Assembly: GCA_017559615.1 (NCBI GenBank)
Contig: JAFYRB010000023.1
Coordinates: 1 to 12,271 of the forward strand
DNA: 12,271 bases
Direction of reading: 5' to 3'
DNA from: Alistipes sp.
Lineage (GTDB): Bacteria; Bacteroidota; Bacteroidia; Bacteroidales; Rikenellaceae
The notes beneath the pieces were generated by a model that searched no databases, was not told the origin of the DNA, and saw nothing but the letters and a program-made list of their open reading frames with translations. Position numbers and translations under genes: made by a program. Of this stretch, positions 1 to 9,104 are shown piece by piece (positions within the stretch are counted from its first letter, which is position 1; the number at the start of each line of letters is the position of its first letter).

Positions 1-3000
1 AGAGATAGCGTGTCGCCACTCTCTATATCCAACGTATCCGCGACGTGGTTATTGCCACGCTTTTGAGCCTTACGCTGTTCGCGTTTCTCGCGCTTTAGTT
101 CGCGATACTCCTCGCGTGGGATAACACGGCCTAAACTATCGCGGTGTGAGAAGCGATACTTAAGGCTCTGGCCAAGCACACGGAAGGTATTGAAACTCTC
201 GCCATAGTAGAGTCCTACGCCCGACTCCTGCATACCCTGGTTTTCGCCGTAGCGGTCTATGGTCTGCGTGAAACCACGGAAACGAAGCGTACCATCAGGG
301 TCTATAAGCCAAGTGATGAAGGCCTCACCCACGAAGTTCGAAGCCTTCTCGGTAGCCTGTATCGAGGCATCCGACAAGTAGCCACCCTCCAACTCCACAA
401 TGAGGCGGTTATCGAGCCAGCTCTTCGAGAAACCGAAGTCCACCTCGTCGCCCGTCATCTCGGTACGTGGGCGGTAGCGAAGCACAATGTTGTAGTTATC
501 GCCCGAGAGCCAGTTGCTCAACTGATTCGAGAGCAACTCGAAGCCCGTAGTGGCAGATAGTGACGCACCCACAGAGGCGGTATCCTCGGCCGAGAAACTA
601 TTTGCTGCCAACAGCCAGAACATCTGCGTGGCAATAGCCTGCTGGTCGTTCAACGTAGATTGTATCACGGTCTGAATCTCTGGCGCTACGTTAGGCACCT
701 GAACATCGAAGGTCACCGTAGGCGACATAAGTTCGTCGGTAAGTTTGATATAGCACTGCACAGGCACAGCACGCGACGTGTCGATACCCTGCACCGAGCT
801 ACCCAGCAGTGGTTTCAGCGATGCCTTTGTGTTATACACCGCGTCGATGTTTAGTATCGCGCCGAGAGGGTCGCCATCCCAATGTATCGACGAGCCTGGC
901 ACAACGGTAAAGAGTTTATTGAGGATATTCTGCAACGTAAAGAGGTAGGTACCCTCCGAAATCTGCACATCGCCACGCATCTCAAAGATATTGGCCTTCG
1001 GAACAATATGCATAGTAAGCTGTCCCGAACCCTTACCCTTGATGACGTCACCCACCGTAGGGTCGATAACGAGTTGCATCTCGATATTTGGCAGAACGTT
1101 GAGCGTCATATCCATATCCATCATACCTCCCGAGACATTCACCGCACGATTCTTACGCTCGTAGGCCATCATACGGCGCGTGAGGAATGCCGTAGTATCG
1201 GGGGCTGCGGCGGCAACCTCCTGGAACTTCACGAAGTCGGCATACGCAACATCCTCCTTACCCGAGAGTGGCATATAGAACTTCGAGTTATCGGCACTCG
1301 TACCGTCGATATCCATCTTTATACCTCGCTTATCGCCATAGAACTTCGCACTTCCCGAGGCGTAGACGTGGCCATAGAAGAGGTCGTTATCCTTCGCTTC
1401 GGTATCCAGAACAAGCATCTTATTGGCATCAATAGCGATATCGTAGGTGATATTCGAGAGGTGCTCAAGGCTGAGGTCCATAGAGTAGTGGCCCACGTTC
1501 CTCTCGGGGTCGTAGACAGGAATCCTGTCGGCAAGGAAGTGGTTGTTGACGATGCTAAGTTTCGCCGTAGGAGCCGTATAGCGCACCTTTGTGTAGTCTA
1601 CCGTAGCGGCGATACCCCTTACTGTAGCCTCACCACTCAACGTAGCATTATGACGCTCACCGAGGACACGGGCCTCGATATCGGCATCACCCTCGATATC
1701 CGAGATGATACCACTCAAAAATGGCGAGATGAGGGCCAACTTAACACCCTGCATATTCGCACGAGCATAGTAGCGGTTACCCTGTGGCTGGTAGTAACCA
1801 CGTATTACGGTATCCTGCGACGTACGGTCGGCAATAAAGACACGTGCGCGGTTAGCCTCGAAATCCCAATTCGACGTGATACGCTGTGGCGGTGCGGTGA
1901 TGCCGTTGACGCAGATGTTATCCACATCAATAGCCGCCTCAATCTCGGGAGAGCCGAGGGCAGCCTTCACCGTGGCATAACCACTCGTATTACCCTCAAT
2001 CTTATATCCCCACTTACTCAAGAATGCCGAGAGTGGCGACAGGTCGAAGTTATCGAGCGTGAGGCTTATGGAGTCGCTACGTAGGCGCGATGCCACACCA
2101 TCGATAATCATCTGCTGCTCGGGGCGGGCGATATGAAGCTCCTTGACGCTGATGCGCGTAGAGTCGATGTCGATACCTCGTGAGTAGAGCTTCCACTGCT
2201 GGGTATCGTTAGTAAAGTGCGAAGGGGTGATGTTGATATGCACCGAAGGACGGCGCGAAGCAGTGCTGCGCTTGAACTGCGCACTGAGGCCCAGCATCGC
2301 CGAGCTATTACCACCATCCTGCTGCTTGAAGCCCGCCGTAAGCGAGATACGATTCTCACGCGCTCCACCCAAGAGGTTGAAGCGTGGCATAATCTGATGC
2401 GAACCCATATAGACCGCATCGGACTTAACACGTACCGACAACGAGTCACGAGCGCTATTATTGATATCCCACTCGGCATTAGCAAAGATAACTCCAGAGT
2501 ACTCCACAGCCTCCGACGAGCCACGAAGCGTAAGGTTATTACTCTTGGTATTGAAGATAAAGCCAATCTCCGTATCGGGAGCCACGACAAAGCCTCCAAC
2601 GATAGCATCAAGGAGTTCATTAATGGCATCTCCAGCCTGGAACGTGAAGGCTGTATAGTCGGCAGGCGAGTTAATAGCCGAATAGTTAGTTGTAATCTCC
2701 GTATCACTATTATAGAGCAGTGGCACGTAGGTCATAAGCGAGTTATAGAGATAATCGTAGACCTCGCGGTAGGAGGCGTGGCTATTATAACCCAACGAGA
2801 AGAAGTCCGAATCTACGAGTACAGATTTATGTGCGTGACTACCCTCCACCTCCGCACGAAGGATATCGGTATGAAGCTCGCCATTAGGGTACAAATAGTT
2901 GGCATCCGCGATACTGATATAACCATCCATATCCTCAATCTGATCTCCTCGCATCTCCACACCCACATTGGCACTCAACACCGAGGTTGTATCACGGCGG

Positions 3001-4613
3001 TTGATGCCCAGAGCATTTAGGTCGGCACGCTCCAGCGACAACGAGAAGGCATAGGAAGGTACCTCGGCATCTCTATCTATGCTTGCAAAGAGGTCGAAGT
3101 CGAGGTTCTCATCCCTCGACACCACCTCGGCATAATACTTTCCGCCAGCGACATTACCCCTACCCTCGATATTCGAGTAGCGGTAGTCGCCAAACTCCAA
3201 GCCCGAGACATTTACCGACACATCACCGACAACACCTCCCGTGGCAGCGCTACCTACCGAGCCATTTATCATAACCTCGGAGGTAAGACGGCGCAGCGAC
3301 TCTATCTCAAGCAATTCGCCAAGATTAAGGTTCGTGCTACGCACAACACCCTTCATATCGTAACGCGACTCACGATTCTTGCCTATGGTAACATCCGCCG
3401 AGATATCTCCCGCACCCGTAGCGACGTTTCCGACGGCACGGAACGAGTCCAAGCGTCCACCAAACGTTACACGCGCATCGGCCCACTCGGCATTGCGGAT
3501 AATATCGTAGACACGCTCCGAGAGTGGCTCCTTGAGGATAGCCTTCATAAGCGTCTCGACATCCTGATTTGTGGTATGCACCTCCTCAAGGCCGATGATA
3601 TAGTTCGACGTGCGCCAATCAGGAAGGCCAATGATGCGGAACGTGCCACGCGCAGTGCTACTCTGGGCGATGGAGCCTCGCTCAACCCTACCACGTAGGT
3701 CGCTCACAACACCCTCAAACGTAGCATCCACATCCCAGAACTCCGTATTCCAATCCTTGAGTCCTGGGCCGAAGAAGCCGAGGTCATAGGTAGAGACAGA
3801 GCTACGCTCAACCCTACCCGTCATATTTACTTTGTTGATATAATCTTTGTAGTCGTCCCAACTCTGACCTTTCAGGACGAGTTCTGGCACCGAGATATGC
3901 GAGGTCTCGGTGTCGGCCACGAAGTTCTCAAAACGTATCTCACCCATATCGACCAAGAAGTAGGTAGCAAGGTTCTCAATCTCGAAGCCACTGCGCTCCA
4001 CAGCGCTTAGGTTCACGATATCTGCCCACACCCTGCCATTAGCAACCGAGAAGTTCTCAATCTCGCCCTCGACATCCTTAATCTGCATATCGTAGTAGTC
4101 GATACCATACTCTGGGTTGCGGTGTACAAGGCGCTCGTAGCGGAACTCCAACCCCGAAGCCTCGATTTTGTCGATGGTCATCCTAAAGTTGCTCTTGCCC
4201 TCGGATTTCTGCAAGCTACGCACAATAGGGCGGATATTCAGCTCACCACTCTGTAACTCACGAAGTTTGAAGAAGCCATCCTCGGCGCGCGCCCAACCCA
4301 GAAGCAAGCCATCGTTCTTAATATCCAAACTCTTGATTCGTGCCTGTGCAGAACTTACATAGAGAAGCGTGTCCTGCTCGTGGTCCTCGACATAGAAGCC
4401 CTCGACACGCACCCTCGAGAAGAGGTCGATGTCGATGCGGTCCAGAGCGACCTTCGTACCGAGATACTCCGACGCAAATTGTGAGGCACGCTGCACGGCG
4501 AGGTTCTGAACACCCTCGATATTTAGCACAAGTGTCAAAGAAATAGGCAAAAATATCGATAACAAAATGATTACCGATAGCACCTTTGCCAATATTTTTA
4601 TAACTTTGCGCAT
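1..4613 (-). CDS. tamB: TamB-family translocation and assembly module protein (partial, C-terminus off the left edge)
   Basis: This is one uninterrupted minus-strand frame from the ATG at 4613 to the window edge, about 1,537 codons with no stop. The N-terminus (MRKVIKILAKVLSVIILLSI) is basic, followed by one membrane segment at about residues 8-30, which suits an inner-membrane anchor with a long periplasmic domain. The body is rich in alternating beta-type sequence. Residues about 1160-1480 match the conserved TamB C-terminal domain (DUF490, PF04357), including EGTYLFTLQNIL near residue 1220, then a GSSIHWDGDP motif and LLSNQLSNWLSG. The last visible residues are polar and basic (REKREQRKAQKRGNNH), so the true end is probably close. 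An in-frame stop at 4641-4643 with no ATG in between fixes the start. TamB proteins are known to span the periplasm, with roles in outer-membrane protein assembly and in phospholipid transport; which role applies here is not shown. No TamA/BamA-type partner is in the window. The gene is divergent from tsaD. Confidence 0.9.
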   Translation of the reverse strand, partial: MRKVIKILAKVLSVIILLSIFLPISLTLVLNIEGVQNLAVQRASQFASEYLGTKVALDRIDIDLFSRVRVEGFYVEDHEQDTLLYVSSAQARIKSLDIKNDGLLLGWARAEDGFFKLRELQSGELNIRPIVRSLQKSEGKSNFRMTIDKIEASGLEFRYERLVHRNPEYGIDYYDMQIKDVEGEIENFSVANGRVWADIVNLSAVERSGFEIENLATYFLVDMGEIRFENFVADTETSHISVPELVLKGQSWDDYKDYINKVNMTGRVERSSVSTYDLGFFGPGLKDWNTEFWDVDATFEGVVSDLRGRVERGSIAQSSTARGTFRIIGLPDWRTSNYIIGLEEVHTTNQDVETLMKAILKEPLSERVYDIIRNAEWADARVTFGGRLDSFRAVGNVATGAGDISADVTIGKNRESRYDMKGVVRSTNLNLGELLEIESLRRLTSEVMINGSVGSAATGGVVGDVSVNVSGLEFGDYRYSNIEGRGNVAGGKYYAEVVSRDENLDFDLFASIDRDAEVPSYAFSLSLERADLNALGINRRDTTSVLSANVGVEMRGDQIEDMDGYISIADANYLYPNGELHTDILRAEVEGSHAHKSVLVDSDFFSLGYNSHASYREVYDYLYNSLMTYVPLLYNSDTEITTNYSAINSPADYTAFTFQAGDAINELLDAIVGGFVVAPDTEIGFIFNTKSNNLTLRGSSEAVEYSGVIFANAEWDINNSARDSLSVRVKSDAVYMGSHQIMPRFNLLGGARENRISLTAGFKQQDGGNSSAMLGLSAQFKRSTASRRPSVHINITPSHFTNDTQQWKLYSRGIDIDSTRISVKELHIARPEQQMIIDGVASRLRSDSISLTLDNFDLSPLSAFLSKWGYKIEGNTSGYATVKAALGSPEIEAAIDVDNICVNGITAPPQRITSNWDFEANRARVFIADRTSQDTVIRGYYQPQGNRYYARANMQGVKLALISPFLSGIISDIEGDADIEARVLGERHNATLSGEATVRGIAATVDYTKVRYTAPTAKLSIVNNHFLADRIPVYDPERNVGHYSMDLSLEHLSNITYDIAIDANKMLVLDTEAKDNDLFYGHVYASGSAKFYGDKRGIKMDIDGTSADNSKFYMPLSGKEDVAYADFVKFQEVAAAAPDTTAFLTRRMMAYERKNRAVNVSGGMMDMDMTLNVLPNIEMQLVIDPTVGDVIKGKGSGQLTMHIVPKANIFEMRGDVQISEGTYLFTLQNILNKLFTVVPGSSIHWDGDPLGAILNIDAVYNTKASLKPLLGSSVQGIDTSRAVPVQCYIKLTDELMSPTVTFDVQVPNVAPEIQTVIQSTLNDQQAIATQMFWLLAANSFSAEDTASVGASLSATTGFELLSNQLSNWLSGDNYNIVLRYRPRTEMTGDEVDFGFSKSWLDNRLIVELEGGYLSDASIQATEKASNFVGEAFITWLIDPDGTLRFRGFTQTIDRYGENQGMQESGVGLYYGESFNTFRVLGQSLKYRFSHRDSLGRVIPREEYRELKREKREQRKAQKRGNNHVADTLDIESGDTLS

Positions 4614-4657
4614 TGAAATATCACTTAGTAGCTTGAGTGTTCACAACAATTAACCTA

Positions 4658-4665
4658 CAAATATA
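4658..4665 (-). promoter_or_regulatory. Probable -7 element of the tamB promoter
   Basis: On the minus strand this reads TATATTTG, an exact match to the Bacteroidota -7 consensus TAnnTTTG. It would start transcription near 4651 and leave a leader of about 38 nt before the tamB ATG. No clear TTTG is seen at -33; that stretch is a T-rich run (the A-rich tract at 4677-4705 on the plus strand). I could not find a convincing TAnnTTTG for the divergent tsaD gene in the rest of this 111-bp intergenic region. Confidence 0.55.
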
Positions 4666-4724
4666 GTGATTTTTCTATTAAAATAGAAAAAAAAGAGAAA
4701 AAAGAGATATAAATAGCTCCGATT

Positions 4725-5753
4725 ATGGATATTACAATACTTGGCATCGAGTCGTCGTGCGACGATACCTCGGCAGCGGTGATACGCAACCGCACCCTTC
4801 TGTCGAACGTAATTGCCTCACAGGCAGTACACCAGAAGTATGGCGGCGTTATTCCCGAGTTGGCATCACGCGCCCACCAGCAGAACATCGTTCCTGTGGT
4901 TGACACCGCACTCAAGGAGGCGGGAATCACCATCGACAAGGTGGATGCTATCGCCTTTACACGCGGTCCAGGTCTTCTCGGCTCGCTTCTTGTCGGCGTG
5001 TCGTTTGCCAAGGGACTATCCATCGCAAACAACATCCCACTTGTGGAGGTTAACCATCTCGAGGGCCACATCCTCTCTCATTTTGTGGATATGCCCGACA
5101 GAGAGATGCCTCACCCCGATTTCCCATTCTTGTGCCTGCTCGTGAGTGGCGGACATACGCAGATTGTGCGCGTGGACTCACCTACACAGATGGAGATTAT
5201 AGGCACTACGATTGACGATGCTGCGGGCGAGGCGTTCGACAAGTGCGCCAAGGTTATGGGACTCCCATACCCTGGCGGCCCTGTCATCGACAAACTTGCG
5301 AAAGAGGGTGATGCTAAGGCATTTAAGTTCGCAAAACCTCACGTCGAGGGTGAGTTCGACTACTCATTCTCTGGTCTTAAAACATCGTTCCTATATACGC
5401 TTCGTGACGCCATAAAGAACGACCCCGACTTTGTGGAGAAGCACAAGGCCGACCTCTGCGCATCGTTGCAGAAGACAATCGTAGATATCCTCCTCGACAA
5501 GCTTATCAAGGCTTCGAAGGCTACGGGAATTAAGGATATCGCTATCGCGGGTGGCGTGTCGGCAAACTCGGGACTTCGTGATGGCATCACCGAGGCGGGA
5601 CGTCGTCGTGGCTGGCGCACCTTTTTGCCAGAGTTCAAGTTCACGACCGACAACGCTGCGATGATTGCTACGGCGGGCTACTACCGCTATATGGCGGGTG
5701 AGCTAAGTTCGCTCGACGTATCGCCCGTAGCACGTCTTCAGGATTTGAAATAG
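4725..5753 (+). CDS. tsaD: tRNA N6-adenosine threonylcarbamoyltransferase TsaD
   Basis: The product is 342 aa, the usual length for bacterial TsaD. It transfers the threonylcarbamoyl group from threonylcarbamoyl-AMP to A37 of ANN-decoding tRNAs to form t6A, working in the cytoplasm with TsaB and TsaE. Visible signatures are GIESSCDDT (residues 7-15), the metal-binding NHLEGH with H111 and H115, SGGHT (141-145), the DDAAGEAFDK loop (165-174), FSGLKT (215-220), GGVSANSGLR (276-285) and the metal-ligand aspartate in TDNAAMI (D309). The histidine positions coincide with those of E. coli TsaD. The start sits after an A-rich stretch with no Shine-Dalgarno, normal for this phylum. The gene is divergent from tamB and lies 11 bp upstream of the radical SAM gene, so the two are probably one transcript. 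tsaB and tsaE are not in the window. Confidence 0.98.
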   Translation: MDITILGIESSCDDTSAAVIRNRTLLSNVIASQAVHQKYGGVIPELASRAHQQNIVPVVDTALKEAGITIDKVDAIAFTRGPGLLGSLLVGVSFAKGLSIANNIPLVEVNHLEGHILSHFVDMPDREMPHPDFPFLCLLVSGGHTQIVRVDSPTQMEIIGTTIDDAAGEAFDKCAKVMGLPYPGGPVIDKLAKEGDAKAFKFAKPHVEGEFDYSFSGLKTSFLYTLRDAIKNDPDFVEKHKADLCASLQKTIVDILLDKLIKASKATGIKDIAIAGGVSANSGLRDGITEAGRRRGWRTFLPEFKFTTDNAAMIATAGYYRYMAGELSSLDVSPVARLQDLK

Positions 5754-5764
5754 AAGCAAAAAAA

Positions 5765-6703
5765 ATGCACCGCTCGGAGCTTCCCTATAACGACTACGGC
5801 AGCGCTATGCGTCGCCGTATGGGAGGACGTGTGCAGAAGCTCGCCATAGATGCCCGTTTGGGGTGTCCACATCGTGAGGCAGAGAGCGGAAAAGGGGGTT
5901 GTACGTTCTGTCTTGGCGAGGCATTTACACCCTCATATTGTCAATCGCAACAATCTATCACAGAGCAGATTAACACTGCCATAAATTTTCACCTATCACG
6001 TCGTAGAACAGCAGACAGGTATCTCGCATATTTTCAGGCTGGCACCAACACCTTTGCTCCATTAGAGAGGCTCAAGACTCTATATGAGGAGGCTCTCGCG
6101 CACCCTAAAATCGAGGGTATAATCATCGGCACACGCCCCGACTGCATTAGTTCCGAAATACTCGACTATTTGGAGTATTTATCGCACAAGCATTATGTTG
6201 CAGTGGAGTATGGTATCGAGGCTACGAAGGATGATATTTTGCGCCACGTAAATCGCGGTCACAACTTTGCAACGGCGGTGGAGGCGGTGGAGGCGACACG
6301 CGCACGAGGTATAGATGTGGGCGCGCACTTTATCCTCGGGCTACCCTATCAAAGCCGCGAGGATATCCTAACGCAGATGGACGATATAAATGCCCTGAAA
6401 CTCGATTTCGTGAAGTTTCACCAGTTGCAGGTATATCGCAACACGCCTCTTGCGAGGGAGTGGTCGGAGCATCCCGAGAGGTTTCTCTTTGCGCAAGAGT
6501 TTGGTGTGGCGGAGTACGTTGAGTTAATGGCAGATGTGGTGCGTAGGCTCGACAGCGAGGTTGCCATAGAGCGTTTTGCATCGCAGGCACCGCGCAACTT
6601 GATACTCGGCTCGCCGCTGGGTGGAATACGTATGGATGCGCTAAAGGCAAGGATTGCGGAGCGTCTTAACGCACTGAATGCCAAGCAGGGAGATTTACTA
6701 TAA
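5765..6703 (+). CDS. TIGR01212/YhcC-family radical SAM protein
   Basis: The product is 312 aa. It has the family's unusual cluster motif: C34-P-H-R followed by GGCTFC, giving C34, C46 and C49 (CX11CX2C) as likely ligands of the SAM-binding [4Fe-4S] cluster. Other landmarks are YFQAGTNT (89-96), IGTRPDC (121-127), VEYGIEA (147-153), NRGH (163-166), FILGLP (189-194), KFHQLQVY (217-224) and ERFASQAPR (269-277), all typical of TIGR01212 proteins such as E. coli YhcC. The family's reaction is not established as far as I know, so I give no substrate. The ATG is preceded by an A-rich run directly after the tsaD stop, which points to co-transcription with tsaD. A strong terminator follows 5 bp after the stop. 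The position beside a tRNA-modifying enzyme is suggestive but does not prove an RNA substrate. Confidence 0.93.
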   Translation: MHRSELPYNDYGSAMRRRMGGRVQKLAIDARLGCPHREAESGKGGCTFCLGEAFTPSYCQSQQSITEQINTAINFHLSRRRTADRYLAYFQAGTNTFAPLERLKTLYEEALAHPKIEGIIIGTRPDCISSEILDYLEYLSHKHYVAVEYGIEATKDDILRHVNRGHNFATAVEAVEATRARGIDVGAHFILGLPYQSREDILTQMDDINALKLDFVKFHQLQVYRNTPLAREWSEHPERFLFAQEFGVAEYVELMADVVRRLDSEVAIERFASQAPRNLILGSPLGGIRMDALKARIAERLNALNAKQGDLL

Positions 6704-6708
6704 ACGAA

Positions 6709-6745
6709 GAGGGCTGTACCGCGGTACAGCCCTCACTCTTTATTT
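6709..6745 (+). terminator. Intrinsic terminator of the tsaD / radical SAM unit, between convergent genes
   Basis: GAGGGCTGTACC (6709-6720) pairs perfectly with GGTACAGCCCTC (6723-6734), a 12-bp stem around a very small GC loop, followed by the T-rich run CTCTTTATTTTT. The T tract suits plus-strand termination. The same stem could also stop transcripts leaving deoC on the minus strand, but there the tail (CTTCGTTTATAG) is poorer in T. The hairpin lies in the 42-bp gap between the two convergent stop codons. Confidence 0.9.
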
Positions 6746-7621
6746 TTAGAAGTATTTGATATCCTTATCCTCGATTGCCGAGATTAGGTTATTCGCAGCC
6801 GACGATGCTCCGATGCGGAAGAGGTCGGTAGTAAGCCACTCCTTACCAAGCACCTCCTCGACGATGGTGTAGTAGAGCGCTGCATCCTCTGGGGTTTTAA
6901 CGCCACCAGCAGCCTTGAAACCTACCTTGCGGCCTGTGAGGTTGTAGTAATCCTTAATCGCGTGACACATAACAAAAGCAGCCTCTGGCGTTGCTGCGAC
7001 GTCAATCTTACCCGTAGAGGTCTTGATGAAGTCGGCACCCGCAAACATCGACACCAACGATGCACGACGGATAAGCTCTGGAGTCTTCAACGCGCCCGAC
7101 TCGATGATAACCTTGAGGACTACATCCTTTGCCTCCTCGCGGAGAAGCTCCACCTCCGAAGCTGCCTCGGCATCATTGCCCGCGAGCATCATACCTGGGT
7201 TAAGGACAATATCAATCTCATCAGCACCATTCTCAATTGCCATAGCAACCTCCAACGCCTTAACCTCGATGAAGCTCTGCGACGCAGGGAAACCACCCGC
7301 AACAGAGGTGATACGCATAGGAGTGCCATCAATCTCGAGGCCCACGGTCTCGACGAAAGATGGGTAGACACAGATAGAGGCTACGTTAGGAATATGAGGG
7401 TACTTCTCGTAGAAATCGAGAGCCTTACGCACGAAAGCCTGCACAGACTCCACAGAGTCGGTACACGACAATGTGGTGAGGTCGATAGCCGAGTAGCAGA
7501 ATTTGTAAACATCGACGTTACCATTACGGTTAGCGGCCATCTTGATTTTAGCAACCTCTTTTGCAACTTGAGCATCAGTGTGCGCTGGTGCGTATTTCTC
7601 TAATTCCTTTGCGTAGTCCAT
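6746..7621 (-). CDS. deoC: Deoxyribose-phosphate aldolase
   Basis: The product is 291 aa. DeoC reversibly cleaves 2-deoxy-D-ribose 5-phosphate to glyceraldehyde 3-phosphate and acetaldehyde, the last step of deoxynucleoside catabolism, in the cytoplasm. It is a class I aldolase with a TIM barrel. The Schiff-base lysine lies in FIKTSTGK (K200), the second active-site lysine in GFKAAGGVKT (K236), and the catalytic aspartate in ADEIDIVLNPG (D137), matching D102, K167 and K201 of E. coli DeoC. CVYP (84-87) and the phosphate-binding RIGASSA (269-275) are also present. It is somewhat longer than E. coli DeoC because of extra N-terminal residues, which fits the longer bacterial subgroup. It stands alone: no other deo gene is nearby. 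The ATG at 7621 is supported by a promoter match close upstream, giving a short leader of about 15 nt. Confidence 0.97.
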   Translation of the reverse strand: MDYAKELEKYAPAHTDAQVAKEVAKIKMAANRNGNVDVYKFCYSAIDLTTLSCTDSVESVQAFVRKALDFYEKYPHIPNVASICVYPSFVETVGLEIDGTPMRITSVAGGFPASQSFIEVKALEVAMAIENGADEIDIVLNPGMMLAGNDAEAASEVELLREEAKDVVLKVIIESGALKTPELIRRASLVSMFAGADFIKTSTGKIDVAATPEAAFVMCHAIKDYYNLTGRKVGFKAAGGVKTPEDAALYYTIVEEVLGKEWLTTDLFRIGASSAANNLISAIEDKDIKYF

Positions 7622-7642
7622 AGTCTGACAATTTTGTAATCA

Positions 7643-7673
7643 CAAAAATACATTTTTTTTATGAATTGAGCAA
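7643..7673 (-). promoter_or_regulatory. Probable deoC promoter
   Basis: On the minus strand the sequence reads TTG (7673-7671), a 20-nt spacer, then TATTTTTG (7650-7643), an exact fit to the Bacteroidota pattern of a -33 TTG and a -7 TAnnTTTG. Predicted initiation is near 7637, just upstream of the deoC ATG. No operator-like palindrome is obvious around it. Confidence 0.65.
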
Positions 7674-7716
7674 TAACTAAACCTATTTTTTTTACACCTC
7701 GAAGGATAGATATCAC

Positions 7717-7751
7717 AAAAAAAAGGTTGCGCCCTCAATGGGACGCAACCT
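7717..7751 (-). terminator. Intrinsic terminator of the FN3 lipoprotein gene
   Basis: Read on the minus strand, AGGTTGCG pairs with CGCAACCT (8 bp), then after a one-base bulge CCC pairs with GGG around a 5-nt loop. Eight consecutive T residues follow directly (7724 to 7717). It lies 24 bp after the lipoprotein stop and upstream of the deoC promoter, so deoC is probably transcribed independently. Confidence 0.9.
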
Positions 7752-7775
7752 CGATTATTGTATGTTGGTTACAAA

Positions 7776-9104
7776 TTACATTGCAACAACTACAGAAGCT
7801 GGAAGAACCTTGTTTACAGAGAGGTTCATAGCCTCGCGGTTAGCAACAGCTGCAGTAGCCTCAGTCTTTGTAACGTTAGAGATAGGGCCATACTTCCAAT
7901 CTACGAAGTCGTTACCATTAGCGTCACCCATCAAGTAGAGCTGATTGCCGTCGTAACCCAAGAAGTCGTGAGCTACTACAGTAAACTTCGCACCACTGCT
8001 AAGCTCACCGTTACCTGCCTGGTATGTGATGTTACCCTGAGCATCCATAGCGAATGCGTAAGCGATGAACTCACCAGTTACAAATGTGTGACCCTGAGCA
8101 GTCTCACAGAATGGGAACCAGCAAGCGTATACACCGTTACCAACCTCTGAAACTGCAGCAAATGCAGTGATGCAAAGGTAGTCAACACCGTCCTCTGAAA
8201 CTACATAACCGAATGCTGGAAGATCAGCGCTCAAGTTACTTACACCATATACGTCAACCTCATCAGAAGTACCAGGAACAGCTGTTACAGTGAATGTGAA
8301 GTTAGAAACCTGGTCAGTAACCGCTGTTGGGTCAGAGTTGATGTTTACCATCTTGTCAGTCTTTGCAGTGTAAGTACCAATCCAACGCTGTGTAGCCGCA
8401 GTCAACTCTGCCTCCTCGGTAGTAATCTCGCTCTTAGCCAAGAACTCGATACCATCCTCATTTGTAACCAATGTGCAAAGTGTGTAGCTTGTAGAACCGT
8501 CAGTATCCGTGAATACGTTAGTGAAGCCCTCAGCACCGTTGATATAACCCAAAACTGCCTCAAGAGTCTGAGCATCGAATGTGTTAAGATTATCCTTGAT
8601 ATCCTTGTCTGAAGCACCCTCAAGAGCTGCTGTCTCGAACAAACCATACTGAACATCAGCGATGCCAGTACCCTTCCAAGTGAACCATACGGCGTTAGCC
8701 TTTGTGATACCCTCTTCTGAATCCTCTGCAAGGAACAACTCCTGTGTAAACCATTTGCAATCCTTGATACCAGAAACTGAAACAACGATCTTTGCGCTGT
8801 CAGAATCCTCGTAACCCTTACCAGTAGCCTTTACACGTACAGTGTAATCACCAGCGTTAAGGTTCTCAACAGTGTATGAGCACTCAGCAACAGTGTAGTT
8901 CTTACCATCGAAGTTTACGATGTAAGCATCAGCACCTGAAACTGCGTTCCAAGCAACAGTGAAGCTTGTCTCAGTAGTTGTAGATGTCAACTCTGGAGTA
9001 GCAAGCTTACCCTTTGTACCCGCTGGCTCATCTGTAGAGTCAGTACAAGCCACGAAAGCGAACATAGCAGCCAAAACTGCCATCATAGAAAAAAGCTTTT
9101 TCAT
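7776..9104 (-). CDS. Fibronectin type III domain lipoprotein of unknown function
   Basis: The product is 442 aa. The N-terminus is a lipoprotein signal: MKKLFSMMAVLAAMFAFVAC, with C20 as the lipidated cysteine. The mature start CTDSTDE is acidic, resembling lipoprotein export signals that place Bacteroidota lipoproteins on the cell surface, so surface exposure is possible. Residues about 34-110 look like one fibronectin type III domain (ATPELTS, FTVAWNAVSGADAYIV, YTVRVKATG). The remaining roughly 330 residues have no motif I can name; RWIGTYTA (240-247) begins a beta-rich C-terminal region running to about residue 400, and tryptophan and glycine-aspartate turns are frequent. No catalytic signature or SusC/SusD partner is visible nearby. 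Codons favour GCT/GCA, GTA, ACA and GGT, suggesting strong expression. It has its own terminator and a plausible promoter, so it is probably a single-gene unit. Adhesion, glycan binding or a structural role are all possible; none is shown. Confidence 0.85.
   Translation of the reverse strand: MKKLFSMMAVLAAMFAFVACTDSTDEPAGTKGKLATPELTSTTTETSFTVAWNAVSGADAYIVNFDGKNYTVAECSYTVENLNAGDYTVRVKATGKGYEDSDSAKIVVSVSGIKDCKWFTQELFLAEDSEEGITKANAVWFTWKGTGIADVQYGLFETAALEGASDKDIKDNLNTFDAQTLEAVLGYINGAEGFTNVFTDTDGSTSYTLCTLVTNEDGIEFLAKSEITTEEAELTAATQRWIGTYTAKTDKMVNINSDPTAVTDQVSNFTFTVTAVPGTSDEVDVYGVSNLSADLPAFGYVVSEDGVDYLCITAFAAVSEVGNGVYACWFPFCETAQGHTFVTGEFIAYAFAMDAQGNITYQAGNGELSSGAKFTVVAHDFLGYDGNQLYLMGDANGNDFVDWKYGPISNVTKTEATAAVANREAMNLSVNKVLPASVVVAM

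Noticed and set aside
882..2084. A 400-codon plus-strand open frame
   Set aside because: It lies wholly antisense to the continuous tamB frame, has no recognisable domain and is rich in Arg, His and Ile in the way antisense shadows are. The same applies to the plus-strand frame at 2217-3020.
2108..2707. A 199-codon minus-strand open frame inside tamB
   Set aside because: It is out of frame with tamB, which reads through the whole region with good beta-type protein sequence; the alternative frame is low-complexity Ser/Arg/Leu.
4621..4724. A tsaD promoter in the divergent intergenic region
   Set aside because: I could not find TAnnTTTG with a spaced TTG on the plus strand; the A-rich tract alone is not enough.
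6962..7603. A 213-codon plus-strand open frame
   Set aside because: It is antisense to deoC, whose catalytic motifs are intact. No independent evidence supports it.
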